Shown here: positions 63,513-64,000 of the stretch, one piece after another
Position numbering within the stretch: position 1 is the first letter of the stretch
Layout: every line of letters starts with the position of its first letter
Assembly: GCA_026770025.1 (NCBI GenBank)
Contig: JAMXDE010000059.1
Span: 1-64,000 of the forward strand
Direction of reading: 5' to 3'
DNA from: Craspedostauros australis
Lineage: Eukaryota; Bacillariophyta; Bacillariophyceae; Mastogloiales; Achnanthaceae
DNA length: 64,000 nucleotides
Position numbers and translations under genes: made by a program
Notes under the pieces: model-generated
Told to the model about the DNA's origin: nothing
The model's database searches: none
What the model saw: the letters and a program-made list of their open reading frames with translations, nothing else

Positions 63513-64000
63513 CTTTGTGCGATATCTGTATTGTTGCAGTGCGTTGCTTTCCGATCGTCAATCGATTGGCTGTCTCTCTCTCTCTCCTTGAGTGTTTTCG
63601 TCGCCGCTTTCGTTGCCTTCTCCTTTTCAAGTTCCTCGACGTCGTATTTTGTGGGTCGCGGCTATCCTGGTCGACGACCGTCGTTTGTTGTTGTCGTTTC
63701 TCGCGTGGATTGCGTGTTGGTTTCGCTTGAGTTCTTTGTGGCGCGTTTTCGTTTTCGTGTCGTGTTGTCAAACGAATCGAATGAAGAGACGACTACTTGG
63801 AATGAATCATGCGACGAGAAAGTTCTTGACGCTTCTTCGAATCAACCTCACATTCGATTCCTCCGATTACGTTTGGATTCCATTCGGGTTCTCATTTTTC
63901 GTTTTGCGAAAGGAGAACAAACCGAGAAACGGTTGCTTGATTGGTTGGTGGAGATGATTGGTGTGGGGCAGATGTCTCTCTTGGAAGAGAGCATCCCACC
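63513..64000. other. Upstream region of the PITH gene
   Basis: The last 490 bp of the window should contain the PITH promoter and possibly the 5' part of a neighbour. A CTCTCTCTCTCT run lies near 63571-63585. The open + frames here have no recognised content. Confidence 0.4.

Noticed and set aside
1-64000. tRNA or rRNA genes
   Set aside because: I looked for T-loop words such as GGTTCGA with matching stems and for rRNA core words and found none that fold properly; the GGTTCGAACGC near 19120 has no matching tRNA arms.

Overview
The window looks like nuclear DNA of a stramenopile alga, most likely a diatom. Seen in the sequence: sparse GT-AG introns of about 100-270 bp, long single-exon genes and dense Ty1/copia-type elements. 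Inferred from family knowledge: the gag and pol proteins resemble diatom copia lineages (one gag fragment carries a KFDG..ELKG.IFDC signature), and the large AAA-type ATPase with helical repeats and the PIF/Harbinger transposase are also types common in diatoms. No search could be run, so the taxon is an inference.

Layout. 1-17.9 kb is a nest of copia-type LTR elements. A copia pol on the + strand (1-437 and 8897 onward) is split by a younger, apparently whole element (438-8896, minus strand, two 713-bp LTRs that read identically, ACGAG target duplication). Two or three older, broken, related elements on the minus strand follow (10.15-17.9 kb). 17.9-20.5 kb is gene-poor and rich in short repeats. 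20500-25348 is bounded by long, nearly perfect inverted repeats flanked by TA. It holds no recognisable transposase, but contains a broken LINE fragment and a 1.4-kb foldback array. A broken cyclophilin gene follows at 25.5-26.1 kb.

26.8-36 kb is host genic: a STAND/AAA-type ATPase (minus), a divergent endonuclease/exonuclease/phosphatase protein with degenerate EF-hand-like loops (+), and a Ser/Asp-rich nuclear-looking protein (minus). 39.3-46.0 kb holds a two-exon PIF/Harbinger-like transposase (minus) and a large unrecognised protein gene (+). They diverge from a 2-kb block of tandem arrays with 60-61-bp hairpin-bearing units and 48-bp units.

47.2-63.5 kb is the densest host part: a TPR-like acidic protein (+), a Fun30/SMARCAD1-like SNF2 remodeller with one intron (+), a membrane protein combining four Cache-like sensor domains, one transmembrane helix, WWE, SH3-like and PARP catalytic domains (minus), a hAT-derived BED-finger/AT-hook protein (+), and a two-exon PITH-domain protein (minus).

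The most interesting locus is the Cache-TM-WWE-SH3-PARP protein at 53457-57548. Its layout is that of a receptor whose cytoplasmic output would be ADP-ribosylation, probably mono-ADP-ribosylation because the glutamate position of the H-Y-E triad reads Leu. Second is the transposase/unknown-gene pair around the hairpin arrays. Third is the TA-flanked 4.85-kb element. No rRNA, tRNA or CRISPR array was recognised.
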